64,000 nucleotides of DNA from an uncultured Bacteroidales bacterium (lineage in GTDB: Bacteria; Bacteroidota; Bacteroidia; Bacteroidales; UBA932): positions 124,001 to 188,000 of the forward strand of contig CASFSL010000040.1 in the NCBI GenBank assembly GCA_949297365.1. Reading direction: 5' to 3'. The position numbers were made by a program, and so were the translations under genes. The notes beneath the pieces were generated by a model, which was not told the DNA's origin, did no database searches, and saw only the letters and a list, made by a program, of their open reading frames with translations. Position 1 is the stretch's first letter. Each line of letters begins with the position of its first letter. Shown one piece after another: positions 47,676-55,648 of this stretch.

Positions 47676-48482
47676 CTATTTCAGGTTCCAGTGACGGGTG
47701 ACCTTACGCTCTATCGGGCCGAATATCCATGGACGGATAAGAGGAGCGAACAGCCAGCCTATCTTGTTGATCAAGCCCGGAATCCTGCCGGAACGGCCCC
47801 GGAGCATCATATTCATGGCCTTGCGGGCAGCCGTCTCAGGTCTGATCATGATGCCGAGTCTGCGGGCCAGACGGCTGTACTTGGGCGGAAGACCCAGCAG
47901 AGGCGTATCCACCGCTCCGAAATAGATGGCGGAGACATTGACTCCCGTCTTCTGGCACTCGGTCCTGAGCGCACGGGTAAAGATGCGGGTAAACGACTTG
48001 GTCGAGGCATAAGTGGTGAGAAAAGGAAATGGAAACCACGCGGCCAGGGAAGATATGTTCAGTATATAGCCTATGCCGCGCTCCAGCATCCCCGGCAGGA
48101 AATACCTGCAGAGCATGGCCGTCGCATGATTGTGTACCATGATGATGCTGCTCACCTTCTCCGGCGGCATATTGCGGAAATGCATCGGATGCAGCATCCC
48201 GGCGTTGTTGACCAGCACCTCCACCTCGGCCTCCGGCCTCTGCTCCCTGACAGTATCGAAGACTCTCCGGGGAGCGTCCACCGCCGACAGGTCAACGCCT
48301 ACCGACAGGAAATCCAGATCTGGATACTGCCCGGCCATATCGTCCCGGACGGCATCAGTCTCGTTCTGGAAGAGGGCCACGATGATGACATTGTAGCCCT
48401 TCGCGGCCAGAATCCTGACATATTCCAGGCCCATACCCGAGGAACCGCCGGTGACAAGGGCGTATTTATTGTGACTTGACAT
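47676..48482 (-). CDS. Short-chain dehydrogenase/reductase
   Basis: The 268-residue NAD(P)-dependent oxidoreductase has a Rossmann glycine motif (VTGGSSGMGLEYVR, about 8-21), NNAG (LVNNAGMLHPM), a catalytic Ser in ILNISSLAAW and the YxxxK pair in TYASTKSF. It resembles the DltE/ketoreductase-like group acting on lipids or sugars; the substrate is unknown. It is first in the operon down to the aminopeptidase, with a perfect TAAATTTG promoter box at 48505-48512 on the minus strand. Confidence 0.88.
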   Translation of the reverse strand: MSSHNKYALVTGGSSGMGLEYVRILAAKGYNVIIVALFQNETDAVRDDMAGQYPDLDFLSVGVDLSAVDAPRRVFDTVREQRPEAEVEVLVNNAGMLHPMHFRNMPPEKVSSIIMVHNHATAMLCRYFLPGMLERGIGYILNISSLAAWFPFPFLTTYASTKSFTRIFTRALRTECQKTGVNVSAIYFGAVDTPLLGLPPKYSRLARRLGIMIRPETAARKAMNMMLRGRSGRIPGLINKIGWLFAPLIRPWIFGPIERKVTRHWNLK

Positions 48483-48504
48483 AAAATACCTGAATTGAAG
48501 TCCG

Positions 48505-48512
48505 CAAATTTA
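48505..48512 (-). promoter_or_regulatory. -7 box of the SDR-bamD-coaBC-recN operon
   Basis: The minus strand reads TAAATTTG, 22 bases before the SDR start; no clear -33 element. Confidence 0.45.
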
Positions 48513-48524
48513 GAACTTTTATCG

Positions 48525-48532
48525 TATCTTTG
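48525..48532 (+). promoter_or_regulatory. -7 box of rubrerythrin
   Basis: TATCTTTG, a perfect TAnnTTTG, lies 29 bases before the ATG at 48562. It is back-to-back with the divergent SDR promoter box. Confidence 0.5.
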
Positions 48533-48561
48533 CTCCTATATCAACACAAACACTTACTATT

Positions 48562-49137
48562 ATGGCATCAATCAAAGGAACAAGAACCGAAAAGAATCTT
48601 CTCGCCTCATTCGCCGGAGAATCCCAGGCCAGAGGCAGATACACCTACTTCGCAAGCGTGGCCAAGAAAGAGGGCTATGAGCAGATAGCCGCCATCTTCC
48701 TGGAGACAGCCGAGCAGGAGAAGGAGCACGCCAAGAAGTTCTTCAAATTCCTCGAGGGCGGTATGGTAGAGATCACCTCGACATACCCTGCTGGAATAAT
48801 CTCCACCACTCTGGAGAACCTCAAGGCCGCCGCCGAGGGCGAGAATGAGGAATGGACAGTACTCTATCCCGAGGCCGCAAAAGTGGCCAGGGAAGAAGGT
48901 TTCACCGAGATAGCCGTGGCATTCGAGATGATAGCCAAGGTCGAGGCCGAGCACGAGGCCCGCTACAGCAAGCTTCTCGAGAGAATAGAGACAGGTACTG
49001 TCTTCGAGCGTGACGGCGAGATCTACTGGCAGTGCCGCAACTGCGGATACGTACACAAAGGCAAGAAAGCTCCGGAGAAATGCCCTGCCTGCCAGCATCC
49101 CAAGGCATATTTCGAGCCCAAAAAAGAAAACTACTAA
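48562..49137 (+). CDS. Rubrerythrin
   Basis: The 191-residue non-haem iron peroxidase protects anaerobes against hydrogen peroxide. It has an N-terminal four-helix diiron domain with the expected glutamates (NLLASFAGESQARGRY; EQEKEHAKKFFKFLEG; FEMIAKVEAEHEARY) and a C-terminal rubredoxin-like domain with two Cys pairs (CRNCGY; CPACQHP). It is a single-gene transcript with its own promoter box and terminator, divergent from the SDR operon. Confidence 0.97.
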   Translation: MASIKGTRTEKNLLASFAGESQARGRYTYFASVAKKEGYEQIAAIFLETAEQEKEHAKKFFKFLEGGMVEITSTYPAGIISTTLENLKAAAEGENEEWTVLYPEAAKVAREEGFTEIAVAFEMIAKVEAEHEARYSKLLERIETGTVFERDGEIYWQCRNCGYVHKGKKAPEKCPACQHPKAYFEPKKENY

Positions 49138-49167
49138 AAGGGCTTAGTCGCTGAGCTCCGAAACAGA

Positions 49168-49201
49168 AAAGGCTGTGTCTGGATTTCCCGGCACAGCCTT
49201 T
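49168..49201. terminator. Terminator between rubrerythrin and trpS
   Basis: AAAGGCTGTG (49168-49177) pairs with CACAGCCTTT (49192-49201). It lies between the convergent ends of rubrerythrin and trpS, A-rich on one side and T-containing on the other, so it may serve both. Confidence 0.78.
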
Positions 49202-49252
49202 ATTGCATCCTGAATTGTATCAATTTACGGCAGCACGATCCGTGTCTTAGCA

Positions 49253-50302
49253 CTAGAACACCTTGAAGCCCATGGCTTTGCGGGCGAGGGCCAAGGTAGC
49301 GGAGGCACTGGTGCGGGCCTTGTCGCGGCCTTCCGACACCACCTTGTGCAGATAAGCGTCGTCGTTGTAGATGGCATCGATGCGCTCACGTATCGGCAGG
49401 GTCACCTTGCAGATATCGGCTGCAAGCTGCTTCTTGAGGTCACCGTAACGGATTGAGCAGTCGTTCCATTTCTCCTTGAAATACTCGACGGTGGACGGCT
49501 CGGACACAAGAGCCATGAGGGTGAAGAGATTCTCTATGCACTCGGGCATAGGACTGTTCGGCTCGACGGGACCGCTGTCTGTCAGGGCCTTCATCACTTT
49601 CTTGGTGATGGTCTTCTCATCGTCGTAGAGATAGATGCCGTTGCCCTCGCTCTTGCCCATCTTTCCGCTGCCGTCCAGACCGGGCACCTTGATGAGACCG
49701 CTTCCGAAATTAAACGCCCTCGGCTCAGTAAAGACCTCCTCGCCGTACATATTGTTGAAGCGGCGGGCCAGAACCCTGGCGTACTCCAGATGCTGCTCCT
49801 GATCCTTGCCGACCGGCACGAAGTCCGCACGGTGAATCAGGATATCGGCAGCCATCAGAACCGGATAAGTCAGAAGGCCTGCGCTGATGTTGATGCCCTC
49901 ATCGTTGTGGTCATCCTCGGCGACATCTTCCAGACGGACATTGCGGGCCTTTGCCTTGGCCAGACGCACTTTATCCTTGAAAGTGGTGGTACGCTCCAGC
50001 TCGCCCTTGTAGGATATCATGTTCAGAAGCACATAAAGCTCGCTCACCTCGGGCACGTCGCTCTGCACGAATATCGTAACCTTCTCCGGATCCAGACCGG
50101 CGGCCAGATACTCGGCAAGGATAGTCCTCACATTGGCGTGAAAGTCATCCGGGTGCGGATGAGTGGTCAGCGAATGCAGGTCCGCTATGAAATAATAACA
50201 GTTGTAATCGTCCTGTATCCTCACGAAATTGCGGAGGGCTCCGAAATAGTTGCCCAGGTGAAGATGTCCGGTGGAACGTATACCGCTCAATACTGTCTGC
50301 AT
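49253..50302 (-). CDS. trpS: Tryptophanyl-tRNA synthetase
   Basis: The 349-residue class I synthetase has the HIGH-equivalent HLGNYFGAL (about 15-23) and the KMSKS-equivalent KMGKSEGN (about 208), plus GKDQEQHLEYAR for substrate binding. It begins 3 bases after recA and is co-transcribed with it. Confidence 0.97.
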   Translation of the reverse strand: MQTVLSGIRSTGHLHLGNYFGALRNFVRIQDDYNCYYFIADLHSLTTHPHPDDFHANVRTILAEYLAAGLDPEKVTIFVQSDVPEVSELYVLLNMISYKGELERTTTFKDKVRLAKAKARNVRLEDVAEDDHNDEGINISAGLLTYPVLMAADILIHRADFVPVGKDQEQHLEYARVLARRFNNMYGEEVFTEPRAFNFGSGLIKVPGLDGSGKMGKSEGNGIYLYDDEKTITKKVMKALTDSGPVEPNSPMPECIENLFTLMALVSEPSTVEYFKEKWNDCSIRYGDLKKQLAADICKVTLPIRERIDAIYNDDAYLHKVVSEGRDKARTSASATLALARKAMGFKVF

Positions 50303-50305
50303 AGC

Positions 50306-51337
50306 CTAGTCCTCCATATTGTTCATTGCCTCACGGATCTTGCCCTCTATCTCCTCTGTCAGCTCGGGATTGTCCATAAGCAGTTTCTTGACCGCATCCC
50401 GGCCCTGGGCCAGTCTGGACTCACCGTAACTGAACCACGAGCCGCTCTTCTTGATGATATCGAACTCCACACCCAGGTCTACAATCTCTCCTATCTTCGA
50501 GATACCCTCGCCGAATACGATATCGAACTCGGCTTTGCGGAAGGGAGGAGCCATCTTGTTCTTGACGATCTTGACGCGGGTACGGTTGCCGGTGGGATCG
50601 TCTCCGTCCTTGAGCTGGGTCACCTTGCGCACGTCGATGCGGACGGAGGCGTAGAACTTCAGGGCATTGCCGCCCGTAGTGGTCTCGGGATTGCCGAACA
50701 TCACACCGATCTTCTCGCGCAGCTGGTTGATGAAGATGCAGCAGGTGTTGGTCTTGGAGATATTGGCCGTCAGCTTCCTCAGGGCCTGACTCATCAGTCT
50801 GGCCTGCAAGCCCATCTTCTGGTCTCCCATCTCGCCCTCAATCTCGGCTTTGGGAGTCAGTGCCGCCACGGAGTCCACCACGATGATGTCGATAGCCCCG
50901 CTGCGGATCAGGTCGTCTGCTATCTCAAGGGCCTGCTCGCCGTTGTCCGGCTGGGATATGAGGAGGGTATCCACATCCACTCCCAGGTTCTTCGCGTATG
51001 TGCGGTCAAAAGCGTGCTCCGCATCGATAATGGCTGCGAAGCCGCCGGCCTTCTGGGCCTCCGCTATGGCATGTATGGCCAGGGTCGTCTTACCGCTGGA
51101 CTCAGGACCGAATATCTCGATCACCCTTCCCCTCGGATACCCGCCGATTCCCAGAGCGTGATCCAGTGCGATGGACCCCGACGGAATCACTGAAACATCC
51201 CCCTCAGGCCGGTCTCCGAGCTTCATGATAGCCCCTTTACCGAAATCCTTTTCAATCTTGTCCATTGTTGCCTGCAAAGCCTTGAGCTTGGCTGCGTTAG
51301 CCGCCGCAACATCATTCTGTTCGAGTTCTTTTGCCAT
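50306..51337 (-). CDS. recA: Recombinase RecA
   Basis: The 343-residue protein forms the filament of homologous recombination. It has Walker A in [13 protein letters not shown] (about 72-79), [17 protein letters not shown] and the DNA-binding loop region with [20 protein letters not shown]. The length is standard. It is preceded by a good Bacteroides promoter. RecA could also act on the near-identical inverted susC segments elsewhere in this window. Confidence 0.98.
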   Translation of the reverse strand: MAKELEQNDVAAANAAKLKALQATMDKIEKDFGKGAIMKLGDRPEGDVSVIPSGSIALDHALGIGGYPRGRVIEIFGPESSGKTTLAIHAIAEAQKAGGFAAIIDAEHAFDRTYAKNLGVDVDTLLISQPDNGEQALEIADDLIRSGAIDIIVVDSVAALTPKAEIEGEMGDQKMGLQARLMSQALRKLTANISKTNTCCIFINQLREKIGVMFGNPETTTGGNALKFYASVRIDVRKVTQLKDGDDPTGNRTRVKIVKNKMAPPFRKAEFDIVFGEGISKIGEIVDLGVEFDIIKKSGSWFSYGESRLAQGRDAVKKLLMDNPELTEEIEGKIREAMNNMED

Positions 51338-51359
51338 ACTTCTTCAATTAAAATATCCG

Positions 51360-51391
51360 CAAATATAATCTAAAATCCGAACCATAGCAAT
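51360..51391 (-). promoter_or_regulatory. recA promoter
   Basis: The minus strand has ATTG (plus-strand 51388-51391), 20 bases, then TATATTTG (51360-51367), a near-perfect Bacteroides promoter about 23 bases before the recA start. No SOS-box-like element is recognised. Confidence 0.7.
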
Positions 51392-51448
51392 ATCGAAACG
51401 GCTATAAACGTTTTTATACACTTTCACCCCCTGAGACACCGCCCCCGC

Positions 51449-51505
51449 AATGTCAGAAACTGTCTAAATCTCGATTTTTTTACAGGATTTAGACAGTTTA
51501 CGACA
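51449..51505. repeat. 57-bp direct repeat, left copy
   Basis: The repeat starts AATGTCAGAAACTGTCTAAA and matches 52964-53020 at 55 of 57 positions. It contains an inverted repeat (AAACTGTCTAAATC / GATTTAGACAGTTT) that can form a hairpin. It stands just upstream of the ATPase gene at 51545. Confidence 0.9.
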
Positions 51506-51513
51506 TTTTTTCT

Positions 51514-51521
51514 TATCTTTG
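51514..51521 (+). promoter_or_regulatory. -7 box of the ATPase gene
   Basis: TATCTTTG matches TAnnTTTG 23 bases before the ATG and 8 bases after the left direct repeat. Confidence 0.45.
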
Positions 51522-51544
51522 TTCCAGAACAAATATCTGAGTTT

Positions 51545-52963
51545 ATGCTGATTGGAAGGAAAGAAGAAATACGGAAATTAAAAGAAGCATACGAATCTGA
51601 ATACTCTGAATTCGTGGCGGTATACGGCCGCAGACGAGTCGGGAAGACTTTTCTGATAAGAGAGACTTTCAACTATCAGTTAACATTCTCTCATACTGGA
51701 CTCTCGAAGAAAAACACCCGCTCTCAACTGCGGGAATTTTACCTGTCGCTGAAGCGTCATGGGGACAAAGACACTCCGTCACCGTCCAATTGGCAGGAAG
51801 CCTTTGATTGCCTTTCAACTTTTCTGGAAAATTCCTCAGATAAAAAGAAAGTGGTATTCATAGATGAGATGCCGTGGATGGATGCTCCCAGATCTGGATT
51901 TCTGCAGGCCCTTGAACATTTCTGGAACGGATGGGCCACTGCACGCAAAGACATCTTACTAATCATATGCGGCAGTGCCTCCTCTTGGATTATCAACAAA
52001 ATACTCAAGAATCACGGAGGTCTGCACAACCGTGTATCAACGAGAATTCACCTAAAGCCTTTTACCCTCAACGAATGCGAGGAATATGCTGTCAGCCGGA
52101 AACTCGGGATGAGCCGTACACAACTGGCCGAGGCCTATATGATAATGGGCGGAGTACCTTTTTACTGGTCAAAACTGGACAGAACCAAAAGTCTGGCGCA
52201 GAATATCGACTCCCTGTTCTTTTCCACGGACGGTGAGTTCCGTCATGAATTCGACGAACTGTATGCGTCTCTGTTCCAACGACCGGAAAAATATCTGAAG
52301 ATTATCGAAACTCTTGCGACAAAAAAAGCGGGACTGACACGCGGGGAACTTGCAGTGAAAAGCGGACTGGACGACAACGGCAAGCTGAGCCAGATGCTGG
52401 AGAATCTCTCCTACTGCGGTTTTATACGAAAATACTGCCATCTCGGCAAGAAAGTAAAGGATGCAATGTATCAGTTAATTGACAATTACACCCTTTTCTA
52501 TTACCAGTTCATACGGAACAATCCGTCCACGGATGACAACTACTGGACAAAATCTATCGGCCGTCCCCAATACAATACATGGTGCGGTCTGGCCTTCGAA
52601 CGCCTTTGCCTGCTGCACACCAGGCAGATAAAGGCTGCCCTCGGGATATCCGGAATTCTGACCCACGTCTACTCATGGTTCGCCGCACCTTCAGAAGACA
52701 AACAGGGAGCACAGATAGACATGCTTATAGAGAGAGCAGACAACGTACTGGACATCTGCGAGATGAAATACTCACAGACTCCCTACGCCATAACATCAGG
52801 TTACAGGAACACACTGCTGAATAAAGCCGGCCGCCTCTCCGACGAGACAGCCGGAAAACAGGCTGTCCACATAGTAATGGTCACTGTCAATGGTCTGGTC
52901 CGCAACCAATACACCGACATCATCAACAACGAAATCACTCTAGAAGATCTTTTCAGGCCGTAG
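51545..52963 (+). CDS. AAA ATPase with C-terminal nuclease-like domain (DUF234-type)
   Basis: The 472-residue protein has a P-loop NTPase domain with Walker A (GRRRVGKTF, about 28-36) and Walker B (KKVVFIDEMPWMD, about 101-113). A winged-helix-like middle follows (LTRGELAVKSGLDDNGKLSQ), then a C-terminal domain with the PD-(D/E)XK nuclease pattern: D392 in AQIDMLIE and E406-x-K408 in CEMKYS. Such ATPases are widespread, multi-copy accessory genes in Bacteroidetes and archaea with no settled function; defence or mobile-element roles are guesses. The gene is exactly bracketed by 57-bp direct repeats (its stop codon abuts the right one), is more AT-rich than its neighbours and interrupts an otherwise housekeeping region, which suggests insertion as a unit. 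Confidence 0.85.
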   Translation: MLIGRKEEIRKLKEAYESEYSEFVAVYGRRRVGKTFLIRETFNYQLTFSHTGLSKKNTRSQLREFYLSLKRHGDKDTPSPSNWQEAFDCLSTFLENSSDKKKVVFIDEMPWMDAPRSGFLQALEHFWNGWATARKDILLIICGSASSWIINKILKNHGGLHNRVSTRIHLKPFTLNECEEYAVSRKLGMSRTQLAEAYMIMGGVPFYWSKLDRTKSLAQNIDSLFFSTDGEFRHEFDELYASLFQRPEKYLKIIETLATKKAGLTRGELAVKSGLDDNGKLSQMLENLSYCGFIRKYCHLGKKVKDAMYQLIDNYTLFYYQFIRNNPSTDDNYWTKSIGRPQYNTWCGLAFERLCLLHTRQIKAALGISGILTHVYSWFAAPSEDKQGAQIDMLIERADNVLDICEMKYSQTPYAITSGYRNTLLNKAGRLSDETAGKQAVHIVMVTVNGLVRNQYTDIINNEITLEDLFRP

Positions 52964-53020
52964 AATGTCAGAAACTGTCTAAATCTCGATTTTTTTGCAG
53001 GATTTAGACAGTTTACAACA
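52964..53020. repeat. 57-bp direct repeat, right copy
   Basis: This is the same 57-bp sequence and orientation as 51449-51505, with two substitutions. It begins at the base after the ATPase stop codon and can form the same hairpin, so it may also act as a terminator for the ATPase gene and the opposing gene at 53034. Confidence 0.9.
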
Positions 53021-53033
53021 GCAAAGGATATAT

Positions 53034-53633
53034 CTACTCCGCGGGATTCATGCCCATAGAACCTGCGAGACCTATTATATCTCTCATAGCCAGACTGTCC
53101 GTCTGCATATAAATCATAGTGACAGACAGGACTTTCTTACTGTTTTCAGGATCTTTCTCTGCCTGCAGCATAAGCAGATCATCCACATACTGTCCATCAG
53201 GAGAGCTGTAATAGAATGTCACGTCTTCTTCAATATTGGATATCTGAAGAAGTTCTATGTAATCTCCGAACCTTTTCAGTATATTATGATTAGCAGACTT
53301 AGTCATCTCTGATGCCGATTTGGCATTATCAGCAACCAGGATGTAAAGACTTTTCAATTTCTTCAAGTCCATATGATTGACAACTGTCATATCATCCACC
53401 GCGAAATCATCCAATGTCACATCAGTGCCTTCCGAGAATACAGAAAGCAACTCCAGCATAGAACTGGAGATATGTATTCCGGTCACATCCTCAAGTTCAG
53501 TGTAGTAATTGTACAGTTCTTGCACCGCCTGCAATTTTTCATCCACATGCGTGTCCTTGTTCTGGGCGCAGACCGGCCTGCAGACCACAACAGCTAAGGA
53601 CAGCATCACCATAATTGAAAGAAACTTTTTCAT
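53034..53633 (-). CDS. DUF4252-like secreted protein
   Basis: The 199-residue protein has a cleavable signal peptide (LSLAVVVCRPVCAQ). The acidic mixed alpha/beta mature part ends in GSMGMNPAE; it contains VTLDDFAVDDMTVVNHMDLK and a segment (KLKSLYILVADNAKSASEM) resembling the DUF4252 family. That family often follows ECF sigma factors in Bacteroidetes, as here. Function unknown; third gene of the sigma factor operon, 12 bases after the putative anti-sigma gene. Confidence 0.72.
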   Translation of the reverse strand: MKKFLSIMVMLSLAVVVCRPVCAQNKDTHVDEKLQAVQELYNYYTELEDVTGIHISSSMLELLSVFSEGTDVTLDDFAVDDMTVVNHMDLKKLKSLYILVADNAKSASEMTKSANHNILKRFGDYIELLQISNIEEDVTFYYSSPDGQYVDDLLMLQAEKDPENSKKVLSVTMIYMQTDSLAMRDIIGLAGSMGMNPAE

Positions 53634-53645
53634 ATCAACGGTATT

Positions 53646-54149
53646 TTATTGTTTATCATTTACTTTCCTCATCACATCCTCCAGGTTGTCAGTCGTATTC
53701 CGCACGGCATCCCTTATATTGCCGGCGGCAAAGGACATACCCTTGCCCAGATTCTGACCGATAAGTCCCAGTGCCTCCACCACAGCCGCGTAGGCTTCCT
53801 CAGGATTGTCAAACGTATCCGCAGGCTCTTCTATATGAAGCGGTGTAAGGAACGCCACAGCCGCTATCGCAGCAGCAACCCCTATGGCGGAGATGGACGC
53901 AATCAGCCTCATCCTGCCGCTACGGCGTCCGAGTTCCCGGTCCACCGTCCGCTCTATCATCTGATAAAGGTCCTCCGGAACAGGTACATTCTCATCCGGA
54001 ATCCGCATCCCGGACAGTCCCCGAAAGAGGGCCTTGTCCCCGGCGGAAGCCTCATCAAGCCTCCCGGTCAGCTCCTGCTCCTCCGTGGCAGAAGTCTGTC
54101 CGGCATAGAAACGCTCCAACAATTCCGATGTTTTTAAATTCCTGCCCAT
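53646..54149 (-). CDS. Putative anti-sigma factor (single-pass membrane protein)
   Basis: The 167-residue protein has a cytoplasmic helical N-terminus (about 1-80; TSELLERFYAGQTSATEEQE), one transmembrane helix (about 82-100: RLIASISAIGVAAAIAAVAF) and a periplasmic tail (about 105-167). Position 11 bases after an ECF sigma gene and this topology suggest it sequesters that sigma factor at the membrane. It lacks a recognisable zinc-binding HxxxCxxC motif, so the assignment rests on context. Confidence 0.6.
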   Translation of the reverse strand: MGRNLKTSELLERFYAGQTSATEEQELTGRLDEASAGDKALFRGLSGMRIPDENVPVPEDLYQMIERTVDRELGRRSGRMRLIASISAIGVAAAIAAVAFLTPLHIEEPADTFDNPEEAYAAVVEALGLIGQNLGKGMSFAAGNIRDAVRNTTDNLEDVMRKVNDKQ

Positions 54150-54160
54150 TTTTTAAATTT

Positions 54161-54673
54161 TTACCTGTTTATAAATTTCGATATTTTTTCCTTCAACATC
54201 TTTCTGCCTCTGGACAGTGTGACCCGGATATTGACCTGACTCATACCGGTCAGTGCCTCTATCTCGGACATCTCCATCTGTTCGAGATCTCTCAGGAGCA
54301 CCACCTCACGCAGTTTCGGGGGCAATGCGGCAAGGGCCTTCCGCACCAAGACCGCCTCCTCCCTGCCCTCGACCGAAGAATCCACAGCCTCGACCGCCGG
54401 ACCTTCCCTGACCTCCGTCACATCCGCCGCCATCCGAAGGACATTGTGCCCGTCCCGCCGCAGGATGTCCGCACAGATATTCTGCATCATCCTGACACAG
54501 TAGCCCTGCGGATTGCCGCTCCGCAGAGCCCGGTCTCCCTTGCGGCAGAGCCTCACATACAGCTCCTGTACTGCATCCCGGGCATCTTCCCCGCTGCCCA
54601 GCATCCGGAAAGCGATGCGGTAGAGCAGCGGGCCCAGCGGCAGAAATGTGGATTTGAACTCCTCTGTATTCAC
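54161..54673 (-). CDS. ECF-type RNA polymerase sigma factor
   Basis: The 170-residue sigma-70 family protein has only regions 2 (about 10-75; GEDARDAVQELYVRLCR) and 4 (about 110-165; LRDLEQMEMSEIEALTGMSQ, then RVTLSRGRKML). It heads a three-gene operon with the putative anti-sigma factor and the DUF4252-like protein. The signal and target genes are not evident; it is not next to any SusC locus, so a FecI-like role there is unlikely. Confidence 0.92.
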   Translation of the reverse strand: MNTEEFKSTFLPLGPLLYRIAFRMLGSGEDARDAVQELYVRLCRKGDRALRSGNPQGYCVRMMQNICADILRRDGHNVLRMAADVTEVREGPAVEAVDSSVEGREEAVLVRKALAALPPKLREVVLLRDLEQMEMSEIEALTGMSQVNIRVTLSRGRKMLKEKISKFINR

Positions 54674-54781
54674 TTAACTCTATTAACCTTTAAATCATCT
54701 GTACTTATATAACGCCCGCACCTCTCATTTTGTTACAAATATCTTGATTTTTGTTATCTTCGCGGCCGGAAATATTAAGAT

Positions 54782-55642
54782 ATGGTACTGAAATACATCA
54801 AAGAATACGTCATCATGACTCTCGGACTGGCCGTGTTCGTCTTCGGCTGGACCGCATTCCTCAACCCTCATGAGATTACCGGAGGCGGCATCGCCGGTCT
54901 TGCATCAGTGATTCACTACGGTATCAACAGCATCCCCGTCTCCTACGCCAAGTTCGCGATAGACATACTGCTGCTGGTCGTAGGATTCATCATCCTGGGC
55001 AAGGGATTCGGCATCAAGACGATATACTGCGTGGCCATGAGCTTCGTGTTCTTCCAGTTCATGCCCATGATTCCGGGTCTGACAAGCCTGTCCGCCGGCA
55101 TTACGGACAACCTGATCAACGCCCTCATCGGAGGTGCCATGAGCGGTATCGGCATCGCCATCATCATCACCCAGGGCGGCAGCACAGGCGGCACAGATAT
55201 CATCGCGCTCTCCATCAACAAATACAAGAACATCTCTCCGGGACGTATATACCTCGTATGCGACTCCCTTATAGTAATGTCGATCCTGCTGGTCAACGAC
55301 AAGACCCTGGCCGACGTTGTATACGGATTCGTGGAGATCATAGCCTTCTCCTACGCCGTGGACATGTTCCTGACCGGCTCGCAGCAGTCCGTACAGACCC
55401 TCATACTCTCGGAGCACAACGACGAGATAGCGGCCAGGCTCCAGACCCTGAGCATCGAGGGCAACCGATCGGTAAAGTCCGTACAGTGGTCCACTGAGGG
55501 TGAAAAGAAGATGCTGATGGTAGTCAGCCGCAAGAGCTATTCAAACGATATCGTAAAGACAGCCAAGCAGATAGATCCCAACGTTATCCTAATGACGGTA
55601 CCTGTAACGGCCGTATACGGTATCGAGGGAAAAAATCAGTAA
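54782..55642 (+). CDS. YitT-family membrane protein
   Basis: The 286-residue protein has about five transmembrane helices (about 10-200; GWTAFLNPHEITGGGIAGLA, ITQGGSTGGTDIIAL) and a soluble C-terminal DUF2179 domain (about 220-275; EHNDEIAARLQTL, VVSRKSYSNDIVKTAK). The family is widespread, with proposed but unproven transport roles. It is divergent from the sigma operon, with TTTG and a TATCTTCG element (22-base spacing) before it, and convergent with dnaG, 6 bases apart. Confidence 0.85.
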   Translation: MVLKYIKEYVIMTLGLAVFVFGWTAFLNPHEITGGGIAGLASVIHYGINSIPVSYAKFAIDILLLVVGFIILGKGFGIKTIYCVAMSFVFFQFMPMIPGLTSLSAGITDNLINALIGGAMSGIGIAIIITQGGSTGGTDIIALSINKYKNISPGRIYLVCDSLIVMSILLVNDKTLADVVYGFVEIIAFSYAVDMFLTGSQQSVQTLILSEHNDEIAARLQTLSIEGNRSVKSVQWSTEGEKKMLMVVSRKSYSNDIVKTAKQIDPNVILMTVPVTAVYGIEGKNQ

Positions 55643-55648
55643 TACTTC

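Noticed and set aside
51449..53020. 57-bp repeats as a CRISPR array
   Set aside because: Only two copies, 1.5 kb apart with a gene between them, and no cas genes.
54161..54673. ECF sigma/anti-sigma pair as FecI/FecR-type control of a SusC locus
   Set aside because: It lies more than 30 kb from the SusC loci, its operon partner is a DUF4252-like protein, and the SusC copies show no obvious N-terminal signalling (STN) domain.
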